In this document: piece after piece, positions 54,871 to 62,269 of the stretch
Numbering within the stretch: the stretch's first letter is position 1
Layout: each line of letters starts with the position of its first letter
Assembly: GCF_007743815.1 (NCBI RefSeq)
Contig: NZ_CP036265.1
Span: 894,501 to 958,500, forward strand
DNA from: Alienimonas californiensis
GTDB taxonomy: Bacteria; Planctomycetota; Planctomycetia; Planctomycetales; Planctomycetaceae
DNA length: 64,000 nucleotides
Direction: 5' to 3'
Position numbers and translations under genes: made by a program
Notes under the pieces: model-generated
Told to the model about the DNA's origin: nothing
The model's database searches: none
What the model saw: the letters and a program-made list of their open reading frames with translations, nothing else

Positions 54871-55520
54871 CGCCCCGCCCTCGCCAAATGCGGGGCGAGC
54901 AGTTTTTGCACGTATTTGCCGAGGACGTCCGCCTCAAAGTTAACCCGATCGCCGACGGAGCGGTCGCCGAGGGTCGTTTCGTGCAGCGTGTGCGGGATCA
55001 GGGCCACATAGAACCCCCCGTCGCCGTCGGGGCCGAGGTGCGGTTCGCAGACGGTCAGGCTCACGCCGTCCACGCAGACGCTGCCCTTGTCCACCAGCAG
55101 TTCGGCGACGTTGGCGGGGGCCGTGAAGTGCATATTCAGCCACTCGCCGTCGCGGTCGAGCTTCGCCACGGTTCCGACGGCGTCGACGTGGCCCTGGACG
55201 AGGTGCCCGCCGAGGCGGTCGCCGGCCCGCAGGGCCCGCTCCACGTTGACGCCGCGGCCCTCGGACAGTTCGCCGAGGTTGGTGCGAGAAAGCGTTTCGG
55301 CGCCGGCCTCGAAGCTCCAGAGTTCGCCGGCCGGCCCGGCGATCTCGACGACCGTGAGGCAGCAGCCGTTGAGGGCGACGCTGTCGCCGAGCTTGACGTC
55401 GCCGGCGAGCGGTTCGCCGCGGCCGTTGGCGGGGGGAACGGCGAGGGTCAGCCGCACGTCGGAGCCGCGCTCGTCCAGCCGATGGACGACGGCTTTGGCT
55501 TCGACGAGGCCGGTGAACAT
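54867..55520 (-). CDS. ribE: Riboflavin synthase, alpha subunit
   Basis: A 217-residue enzyme that dismutates two 6,7-dimethyl-8-ribityllumazine molecules to riboflavin. ATG 55520 places MFTGLVEAKAVV at the N-terminus, as in the family. Two lumazine-binding repeats are visible: LGDSVALNGCCLTVVEI / NLGELSEGRGVNVERALRAGDRLGGHLVQGHVDAVG and VDKGSVCVDGVSLTVCE / FYVALIPHTLHETTLGDRSVGDRVNFEADVLGKYVQKLL. Other riboflavin genes are not adjacent. The downstream hypothetical gene is coupled by overlap. Confidence 0.96.
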   Translation of the reverse strand: MFTGLVEAKAVVHRLDERGSDVRLTLAVPPANGRGEPLAGDVKLGDSVALNGCCLTVVEIAGPAGELWSFEAGAETLSRTNLGELSEGRGVNVERALRAGDRLGGHLVQGHVDAVGTVAKLDRDGEWLNMHFTAPANVAELLVDKGSVCVDGVSLTVCEPHLGPDGDGGFYVALIPHTLHETTLGDRSVGDRVNFEADVLGKYVQKLLAPHLARAGR

Positions 55521-55705
55521 GGGCGAGGGCGGGGCCGCACGCGGCGGCGAGAGGATCAAACCGCCAGTGTGCCGGCCCGCCCGGGGGCCGTCAACGGCCG
55601 ACCGTCACGGCGCCGAGCCCTCCGGCGACGGGAAGACCGCCGGCGCCGGCGTCGCGGCGTTCAGCCTCGGGTGGCTGGCGGTCCCGCTGGCGCTGTGCTC
55701 CGCGG

Positions 55706-56749
55706 TCAGTCTGCGGCGGGCGGTCTGCTCTCGGACCGAGCGGCCGGGGGGCGGGTCATCAATTCGTTGAGCACGTCTCGCACCGCGCTCGTTTCCACCC
55801 CCTCGGCCCATTCCAGCAGGCGGTGGCGGGGGTCGTCGGGCTCGTCGCGCCAGGCGTTGGTGCCGTTGGGGAAGATCTCGTTGGAGCCCTGCTCCCGCAC
55901 CGTCCAGAAGGGGGCGTCCGGGCGGACGGCGTACAGCACGGCGATCGGGTCCCAGCTCGGTCGGGCCGGCGTGTCGCCGAGATACAGTCGATAGGCCTGG
56001 CGAACCGGGCTGTTCTCCGGCGTCTCCGAGAGCGTCCCGCCGGTCTTGACCTCCTCGCCCAGGCCGGTGAAGACGACGGGCGTGGGCCAGTCGCGGGCGG
56101 CGACGACGGCGCTGAACGGGTCCGGCTTGAAGTTGCCGTACACCGCCGGGTCGCGGTGCTCCGGGTAGCGGCCGCCCATGCAGACCCACAGCCGCACCTT
56201 GGCCTTCACCAGTTCCGCCCCCGACAGCGGGCTGATCTTGTCCGGCTGGCTGCTGAGCAGGTCGCGAAGGTTCGTGCAGTAGCCCACCGTCGCCACCACG
56301 ACCCCGCCGGCCGGGTCGTTGGCGACGTCCGGGCGGGCGGCGAGGACCTCCCGATACACCCGCACCGCGTCCGGGGCGGCCTCGTTGGTGGCCACTTTGG
56401 CGGGGAACCCCGCCGCGATCTGCTTGGCGTACCTGGAGCCGCGGCTGGTGTCGGCCCCGCCCCCCTTCGGCGCCCCGACCGGCAGCTCCGGCCGGCCGTA
56501 CCAGGCGTTGATCGCCGCGGTGCACGGGGCGGAGTAGCGAAACCGGGAACTGACCGGGGTGGCGAGGATCTCCGCCTCGCCCGCGTCCGCCAGGGCGTGC
56601 AGGATCGCCAGGGCGCCGACGTCGTCGCAGTCGGTGTCCATATCCGTATCGAAGATGATCGGCACGGGACGCGCCGTCGGTTCAGACGACTCCGCCGCCG
56701 GCGGGGCGAACGCGACCACCAGGGCGGGAACAAGAAGGGCGGGAGCCAC
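55706..56749 (-). CDS. Exported nucleoside hydrolase-like protein
   Basis: A 347-residue protein with a signal peptide (~1-22). The N-terminal motif PIIFDTDMDTDCDDVGAL matches the DTDxxxDD calcium site of the inosine-uridine nucleoside hydrolase fold, and PVVFTGLGEEVKTG and the later His/Asp region fit the same fold. Family enzymes cleave the N-glycosidic bond of ribonucleosides. Export suggests scavenging outside the cytoplasm or a divergent function, as several planctomycete members act on unknown substrates. It stands alone, divergent from nothing obvious. Confidence 0.85.
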   Translation of the reverse strand: MAPALLVPALVVAFAPPAAESSEPTARPVPIIFDTDMDTDCDDVGALAILHALADAGEAEILATPVSSRFRYSAPCTAAINAWYGRPELPVGAPKGGGADTSRGSRYAKQIAAGFPAKVATNEAAPDAVRVYREVLAARPDVANDPAGGVVVATVGYCTNLRDLLSSQPDKISPLSGAELVKAKVRLWVCMGGRYPEHRDPAVYGNFKPDPFSAVVAARDWPTPVVFTGLGEEVKTGGTLSETPENSPVRQAYRLYLGDTPARPSWDPIAVLYAVRPDAPFWTVREQGSNEIFPNGTNAWRDEPDDPRHRLLEWAEGVETSAVRDVLNELMTRPPAARSESRPPAAD

Positions 56750-56863
56750 GGGCGAACCTGCGAGCGACGGGGGAGGAGCGAGCCGGCCCAGCGTAGCGAC
56801 TGGTCCGTCCCCGGTTCGCCCCGGCCCCCGCCCCGGCCGTCACGACCCGGGCGGCCTGCTCCT

Positions 56864-57034
56864 CCCCTCGCCCCCTTTTGAGGGAGAGGGGTCGGGGGCG
56901 AGGGGGCTGCGACTCCCGAACGCCGTCCAGGGTCCGTTCCCTCGCCCGTCGGCGAAGTCGCCACTGCATGGGCGGGAGCGGGTGAACCGTGCGTCACCCT
57001 CACCCCCGGCCCCTCTCCCTTAAGGGGAGAGGGG
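56864..57034. repeat. Two CCCCTC-type hairpins between convergent-side genes
   Basis: Two inverted repeats: 56864-56875 with 56894-56905 (12 bp) and 57010-57019 with 57025-57034 (10 bp). Both have CCCCTC arms like the hairpin at 1198-1229. The second lies 23 bp past the stop of the histidine kinase and may end that transcript. Confidence 0.5.
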
Positions 57035-57056
57035 AGAACGCCCCCCCGCCCGCCGT

Positions 57057-59081
57057 TCAGGCGTCGCGGTCGCCGGCGTGGGGGAAGGCGCAGACGATGC
57101 GCGTCCCGCCGGACTCCTCCAATTCAAATCGCAGCCGTCCGTGGATCGCCTGGGCGCGGAAGCGCATCGCGGTCAGGCCGATGCCGCCCTCCGGATCGGC
57201 GTTCGGGTTGCTGCCTTCGAACCCGATGCCGTCGTCGACGATGGAGAGCAGGGCGCAATCGGGGCCGTCGTTCGCGAGGATCAGCCGGACGTGCTTGGCC
57301 CGGCCGTGCCGCACCGCGTTGCTGAGGGCCTCCTGGGCGATGCGGTACAGGTGGTGGGCGACGTCGGGGTCGCCGACGGGCACGGGGCCGTCCGGGGCCT
57401 CGAAGGTGCAGCGGGCGAGGGTGATCTCCGAACTGATGGCGGCCAGGCGCTTCAGGCCCTCGGCGAGGCCGCCGCGGTCCGGGTCCAACGGCATCAGGCC
57501 GTGGGCGACGCCCCGCAGATCGCGGGCGGCGCTGCGGACGACCTCGACGATGCCGTCCACCGCCTCCGTCACGTCCTCGCCCGCGGCGGCCTGCGCCTTC
57601 AGGGTGCCGCACAGCATGTTCAGGCCGGCGAGCTGCTGGGCGACGCCGTCGTGCAGGTCCCGGGCGATGCGGGCCTGCTCCCGGGTCTGGGCGCTGAGGA
57701 CCTGAGACTCCAGTTCCCGCCGCCCCCGCAGATCGCGCAGCGTGACCGCGTAGTGGGTGGGCGTGCCCTCGGAGTCGCGGACGGCGGACACGTCCCACTC
57801 GACCGACAGCGGCGTCCCGTCGGCGTCATAGACGAGGGATTCCCCGTGGAACCGCCCGTCCTGTTTGAGGGCCTGCCGCATCCGGGCGGGAAAGTCGCGG
57901 TCGGTCCGCGGGCCGTCCAGCGTCGTGAGCAGCGCGCCGTTCAACTCCTCCGCCGGGAACCCGACCAGTTCGATCGCCGCCGGGTTGGCGTACACGATCT
58001 TCGGGCCGGGCGGGTCGAGTTCGTTATCGACGATGAGGGTGGGCACGTCCGTCTGCTGGACGGCGGCCCGCATCAGCGTGCGGTCGGCCTCGAGGGCGTC
58101 GAACTCCGTCAGGTCCTCGGCGGTGTAGCAGAACCGCCGGGCGCCCTCGGGGCCGGCGCCGACCGCCGTCGCGGACACCGCCAGGTGCCGCCGCTCCCCG
58201 TGCACCATCTGGTCCAGCCGGCAGCGCAGCGGTTCCTCGCCGACCTCGCCGGAGGCGATGGTCTCGAAGGCGTCGTTCAGCCAGTTCGACAGCGGCGCCG
58301 GCACGTTGAGGTCCTCGAGCGACCGACCCACGCACTGATCGGCGGCGGAGCGGTCCGCGTCGCGGAGCAGCAACCGCGCCGCCGCCGGGTTGACCCGCAG
58401 GTGCCGCACCGGCCCGTCGCCCTCGCGCTCCACCACCGCCAGCGCCACCGGGCTGGCGGCGAAGGTCGCGTTGAGGGAGGACTCGCTCTCCTGCAGTCGA
58501 TCGATCAGCAGATCCCGCTCGGTGACGTCGTTCTGCACCCCCACGAAGAACCGCACGCTGCCGTCGGGCTCCTCCAGCGGCGAGAGATACAGTTCGTTGC
58601 GGAACTCTGTCCCGTCCTTTTTAAAGTTCCGCAGCGTCATGCGGACGAATCGCCGCTCTCGAATCGACTCCCGCAGCTCCGCCCGGCTGTCGAGGTTGTC
58701 CTGCTCGATCCGCTGGCCGTCGCGGAACTGCAGGAAGCGGCAGTCGCGGTCGAGGATCTCCTCCGGCTCGTAGCCGGTGAACTCGCAGAAGTAGCGGTTG
58801 ACGTAAATCAGCGGGGTCTCCCCCTCCCCCCGCTTCTCCGACAGGCAGATCATCGTATTGGCGGCGTTCACCACCGTGGACAGCAAGTTGGAACGATCCT
58901 CCTCCGGGATCGTCTCCGACCAATAGCCCTCCTCCGAGTGCTTCAGACGCTTGCCGTCGCGCAACGACGGATCGTGCCCCGGCGGGACGACGCGGGCCAA
59001 TTCGCCCCGGGACGCGTCCGGATCAACAGTGCGATTCGCAGCCTCTCCCCGGGGAGAGTCGGGCGAGCCGGGCTCTGCCAT
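57057..59081 (-). CDS. LOV/PAS-domain sensor histidine kinase
   Basis: A 674-residue, apparently soluble kinase. Residues ~65-190 form a LOV domain: DCRFLQF with the flavin-adduct Cys114, Asn152 and Asn162 in RNFKKDGTEFRNELYLSPL and Gln183 in GVQNDVTE are the FMN-binding pattern, so blue-light sensing is likely. Two further PAS domains follow (~190-315, ~320-460). The H-box ARIARDLHDGVAQQLAGL (His near 475) is HisKA_3/NarX-like, and the HATPase_c domain has HHLYRIAQEALSNAVRHG and GIGLTAMRFRAQAIHG. No response regulator is adjacent, so it is an orphan here. No transmembrane helix is seen. Confidence 0.92.
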   Translation of the reverse strand: MAEPGSPDSPRGEAANRTVDPDASRGELARVVPPGHDPSLRDGKRLKHSEEGYWSETIPEEDRSNLLSTVVNAANTMICLSEKRGEGETPLIYVNRYFCEFTGYEPEEILDRDCRFLQFRDGQRIEQDNLDSRAELRESIRERRFVRMTLRNFKKDGTEFRNELYLSPLEEPDGSVRFFVGVQNDVTERDLLIDRLQESESSLNATFAASPVALAVVEREGDGPVRHLRVNPAAARLLLRDADRSAADQCVGRSLEDLNVPAPLSNWLNDAFETIASGEVGEEPLRCRLDQMVHGERRHLAVSATAVGAGPEGARRFCYTAEDLTEFDALEADRTLMRAAVQQTDVPTLIVDNELDPPGPKIVYANPAAIELVGFPAEELNGALLTTLDGPRTDRDFPARMRQALKQDGRFHGESLVYDADGTPLSVEWDVSAVRDSEGTPTHYAVTLRDLRGRRELESQVLSAQTREQARIARDLHDGVAQQLAGLNMLCGTLKAQAAAGEDVTEAVDGIVEVVRSAARDLRGVAHGLMPLDPDRGGLAEGLKRLAAISSEITLARCTFEAPDGPVPVGDPDVAHHLYRIAQEALSNAVRHGRAKHVRLILANDGPDCALLSIVDDGIGFEGSNPNADPEGGIGLTAMRFRAQAIHGRLRFELEESGGTRIVCAFPHAGDRDA

Positions 59082-59312
59082 GCCAAAGGTTGTATGGCGT
59101 AATTGTGAAGGTCCGTCTGGACCGAAGTCAGGTGTCTCCCCTTCACCGCGGTGGGGGGGCTCCCCCCCGAAGTTCGGCCGACAATCCTAACCCCCGCCAA
59201 GGGCGGGACAACGGCGAAAACGCCGGCGATTTACGTTCCAGAAGACCGTCGCATCGTGCGGTTCGGGTTGGATCGCAATCAGGCCCGCGGATTCTGTCGC
59301 GTTCCTGTTCGG

Positions 59313-61649
59313 ATGTCGAGGATGCGGGGGCGCCGTATCGTGGCGCCGTTCGGACCGCGTCCGCTCCGCCCCCCGCCGCCGTCGTTCCCCGTGTCCCTGT
59401 CGTCGCCCGCCCGCCGTTCGGTCCTCCTCCTGGGGGCGGCGGTGTGGGTCGGGCTCGGCGAGGTCGCGGGGTGGGCGGCGCCGCCGTTCCTGCCGCCGCC
59501 GGCGCCGGCCGCCGAGGCCGCCTTCGCCGCGCTGGCTCCCCTGGCGAACGAGGAGCGCTGGGACGAGTGGGCCGCGGCGCTGCGGGACGCCCGCGATCGG
59601 GCCGCCTCGGACTGGCTCCCCGCCCCGCTGGTCTCCGGCGCCGCCGCCCGCTGGCTGGGACCGGATGGGGCCGTCGAACTCCGGCTGGCGGAGGCCCCGC
59701 CGGCGGCCCGGGCGGCGTGGGAGCGGGCCACGGCGGCCCGCGTCGGCCGCTTGGCGGCCGAGGCGGAGGCCGACCCGTCCGACCCCCGCCCGCCCTTCAC
59801 CCTGGCGAGGGAACTGCCCTTCTCCCCCGCCGGCCGGGCCGCCGCGGGCGACCTTGCCGCCGCGGCCTTCCGGGAGGGACGGCTGGACGAAGCCCGCCGC
59901 CGCTGGGCCGAGCGCGCCCGCCTCGCCCCGGACGGCCCGTTGTCCTCCGCCGCGGCGGAGGACTGGGGGAACGTGATCGCCGCGGATCTCGCCGCCGGCC
60001 GCTTCGCCCTCGCCGAGTGGGAGCGAACCCGCTTCCTCGCCGCGTTCCCGGAGGCGGGGGAGCGCTCGGCGTGGGCGACGCCCCCTGACCCGGCCCGCTG
60101 GCCGCCGCGGGCGCTGCCGGACCGCACCCGCGCCCCGCAGCAGAACGGCGCCCGCGACGGTCGGCTGCGAGCGCTGCCGGCGCCCTTCGCCACGCCGGCG
60201 GCCCGGGCGCTCGCCGCCGGCGGGCCCTCCTGGGCCGTGCCGCGGGTCGGGGTCGCCCCGGCGGGCAACGCCGCCGGCGCCGTCCCCTCCGCCCCGGCGA
60301 TCTGGGAGGACGTGGTGCTGTACAACGCCGGCGACCGCGTCGTCGGGCTGGCCCTCGCCGACGGCCGGCCGCGGTGGCCGATCGGTCTCTCGGCGGACGG
60401 CCTGTCGGCGGACGGCCAGCCCGACGACGGCACGCTCTACCCGCCGCCGCCGGCGTTCGAACTCCCCGCCCCGTTCCCCGACGCCCTGGGGGCCGTCGGA
60501 GCCGACCGCGAACCGCCGCCGGTGGGCGCCGTGCGGCACGGCGTGGCCCTGTTCGGCGCCCTCGCCGTCGCCCGGCTGGGCGACCCCGCGGTGGAGTGGC
60601 CGCCGGAGGCCCTACGGGCGCCGACCTCCTCCCTCGTCTGCCTGGACCTGCGGCGGGAGGGCGAACTGCGGTGGGAAACGCCCGCGGAGGCCCTGCAAAC
60701 CGACGCCGCCGCTCTCGATCCCGCCGCCGCCGCGTGGAGTTGGGAGGGGACGCCGGCGCTGGGGCTCGACCTGCTGACCGGGGCGCCGCGGGCCTTCGCC
60801 GTCGCCCGCCGGAACCGGCCGCGTCCGCTGTTGGAGGCGGTGGCGCTGGACCTCGCCGACGGTTCGATCCGGTGGCGGGCGCCGCTGGGGGCGGCCCGCT
60901 CCGTACCCGCCCCGGGGGTGCGCACCCGCAGTTCGATCACGCCCACGCTGGTCGGCGGGCGGCTGTTCGTGGACGCCGGCGCCGGGGCCGTCGCCTGCCT
61001 CGACGCCGCGGACGGCCGGCCGGTCTGGCTGACCGCCCACGACCGCGCCCCGGCCGCGGCGGCGGCGTCCTCGGAGCCCCCCGCGGTGATCGGCGGCCGC
61101 GTGTTCCTCGCCCCGACCGGCGCCCCCGGCCTGCGGACGCTGGACGCGGAGACCGGCCTCCCGCTGTGGGCCCGCGACCTGCCCGGCGTGGGCGAACGCG
61201 TGCTGGGCGTCGCCGCGAACCGCCTGCTCGTCGCCGCCGCCCGCGGGCTGTGGGGCTTGGAGCCGACGACCGGCGAGACGGCGTGGCACATCCCCGCCCC
61301 GCGGGTTCTCCCCGGCCCCGTGGACGCGTACGCGGCGGGCCTGATCGGCGACGACACCGTCTGCTGGGCGACGGCGGACCGCCTCGTGCTGGTCGACGCC
61401 GCCACCGGCGCCGCCCGCGGCGTCATCCCGCTGGCGGAGGCCGGCGTGCGGACCGGAGCACTGGCCGGCTCTCCGGCCGGCGCCGTGCTGCTCACCCCCC
61501 GGGCCCTCGTCGGCTGGACCGGCCAGCCGGCCGAACGCGACTTCCCGCTGGCCGCCCTACCAACCCGAAGCGTCAGCGAGGGCGATCCGGCGCAGCCGGA
61601 TCGAGATGCGTTGAGCCCCCTCCCGCGGCTGCGCCGCGGCCCTCGCTGA
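59313..61649 (+). CDS. PQQ-binding-like beta-propeller protein with long N-terminal region
   Basis: A 778-residue protein from ATG 59313; a GTG at 59391 just before SSPARRSVLLLGAAVWVG would remove a Pro-rich stretch and is a good alternative. A signal-like helix precedes an Ala/Arg/Glu-rich helical domain (~60-250). The C-terminal ~480 residues form propeller blades of the PQQ-like kind: ITPTLVGGRLFVDAGAGAVACLDAADGRPVWLTAHD, RVFLAPTGAPGLRTLDAETGLPLWARDLPG, GLWGLEPTTGETAWHIPAP. The last ~30 residues (PTRSVSEG...) are translated from a REP element and carry its stop codon. Function unknown; likely an envelope protein. Confidence 0.85.
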   Translation: MSRMRGRRIVAPFGPRPLRPPPPSFPVSLSSPARRSVLLLGAAVWVGLGEVAGWAAPPFLPPPAPAAEAAFAALAPLANEERWDEWAAALRDARDRAASDWLPAPLVSGAAARWLGPDGAVELRLAEAPPAARAAWERATAARVGRLAAEAEADPSDPRPPFTLARELPFSPAGRAAAGDLAAAAFREGRLDEARRRWAERARLAPDGPLSSAAAEDWGNVIAADLAAGRFALAEWERTRFLAAFPEAGERSAWATPPDPARWPPRALPDRTRAPQQNGARDGRLRALPAPFATPAARALAAGGPSWAVPRVGVAPAGNAAGAVPSAPAIWEDVVLYNAGDRVVGLALADGRPRWPIGLSADGLSADGQPDDGTLYPPPPAFELPAPFPDALGAVGADREPPPVGAVRHGVALFGALAVARLGDPAVEWPPEALRAPTSSLVCLDLRREGELRWETPAEALQTDAAALDPAAAAWSWEGTPALGLDLLTGAPRAFAVARRNRPRPLLEAVALDLADGSIRWRAPLGAARSVPAPGVRTRSSITPTLVGGRLFVDAGAGAVACLDAADGRPVWLTAHDRAPAAAAASSEPPAVIGGRVFLAPTGAPGLRTLDAETGLPLWARDLPGVGERVLGVAANRLLVAAARGLWGLEPTTGETAWHIPAPRVLPGPVDAYAAGLIGDDTVCWATADRLVLVDAATGAARGVIPLAEAGVRTGALAGSPAGAVLLTPRALVGWTGQPAERDFPLAALPTRSVSEGDPAQPDRDALSPLPRLRRGPR

Positions 61650-61660
61650 CGCTTCGGGTT
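61562..61660. repeat. Inverted REP pair (REPIN), 3' side of RAYT gene
   Basis: Two REP units face each other: 61562-61583 and 61639-61660 are 22-bp perfect inverted copies with core CCCGAAGCGTCAGCGAGGG. Each is followed inward by a hairpin with the same loop: GATCCGG-CGCAG-CCGGATC (61584-61602) and CCGCGG-CTGCG-CCGCGG (61623-61639, loop is the complement of CGCAG). It supplies the stops of two convergent genes. Confidence 0.9.
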
Positions 61661-62130
61661 GGTGCGCACTGCCGATCCTGTACGTCCCGAACGTAGGCGA
61701 CGACCTCGGCAAGCGATTCTTCGCCGTTGACGAAGCGCACGCTGCCGCGTTCGGCCCACCAGTTCACCCGCTTGGCGTCGACTTGTTTGAGCCGTCGCGT
61801 GGCCCAGGCCTTCAAATCCGTCCGCACCCTCTTCGGAGTCACCCCCGCGGCGGTGACGACCGCATGCACATGGTTTGAACGACAATTGACCGCGTGTAAA
61901 ATCCATCCGCGGCGCCGGCAGGTCGCCGCGATCTGCTCCTCGACGGCCAGTCGACGTCCCCGATCGAGCGTGCAGGCGTTCTCCGTCATCACCGCCGCGG
62001 CTTCACGCTCCCGCACCGGGTCCGGCAGTCGCCACCCGCCCCGATAGACGACCCACCCTCGAGCGTCGCCCGGCAACCAGGCGCCGTACGTCACCCAGGT
62101 GAGGAAGTACGCCGTCGGCTCGGAATGCAT
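61573..62130 (-). CDS. REP-associated tyrosine transposase (RAYT, IS200-like Y1 family)
   Basis: A 185-residue HUH endonuclease-like transposase. The N-terminus FLTWVTYGAWLPGDARGWV is typical of planctomycete RAYTs. The metal-binding HUH motif is NHVHAVV (residues ~105-111) and the likely catalytic Tyr lies in VVAYVRDVQDRQ. It is single-stranded-DNA-specific by family. The gene sits exactly between two inverted REP pairs, so it probably recognises and mobilised those repeats. The last ~30 residues (PTRSVSEGRGAAAGG) are encoded by the REP itself. There is no IS200/605 tnpB and no terminal element ends, so this is a domesticated single-copy RAYT rather than an active IS. Confidence 0.92.
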   Translation of the reverse strand: MHSEPTAYFLTWVTYGAWLPGDARGWVVYRGGWRLPDPVREREAAAVMTENACTLDRGRRLAVEEQIAATCRRRGWILHAVNCRSNHVHAVVTAAGVTPKRVRTDLKAWATRRLKQVDAKRVNWWAERGSVRFVNGEESLAEVVAYVRDVQDRQCAPTRSVSEGRGAAAGGGSTHLDPAAPDRPR

Positions 62131-62139
62131 GGTCGCTAC

Positions 62140-62269
62140 TAACCCGAAGCGTCAGCGAGGGCCGCGGCGCAGCCGCGAGACGTAGAAACCCTGACGCGAC
62201 CGCTCCGACCGCACAAGCGTTTACCCCGTCGGGCTGCGCCCGACGGGCCCTCGCTGACGCTTCGGGTTA
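62140..62269. repeat. Inverted REP pair (REPIN), 5' side of RAYT gene
   Basis: Units 62140-62162 and 62247-62269 are 23-bp perfect inverted copies with core CCCGAAGCGTCAGCGAGGG. The adjoining hairpins have loops CGCAG (62168-62172) and its complement CTGCG (62234-62238, in a 9-bp CCCGTCGGG/CCCGACGGG stem). The right unit contains the stop codon of the symporter gene. Confidence 0.9.

Noticed and set aside
61562-62269. Intact IS200/IS605 insertion sequence
   Set aside because: No tnpB and no transposon-end structure; the flanking repeats are REP pairs, and the protein has the RAYT-type N-terminus.
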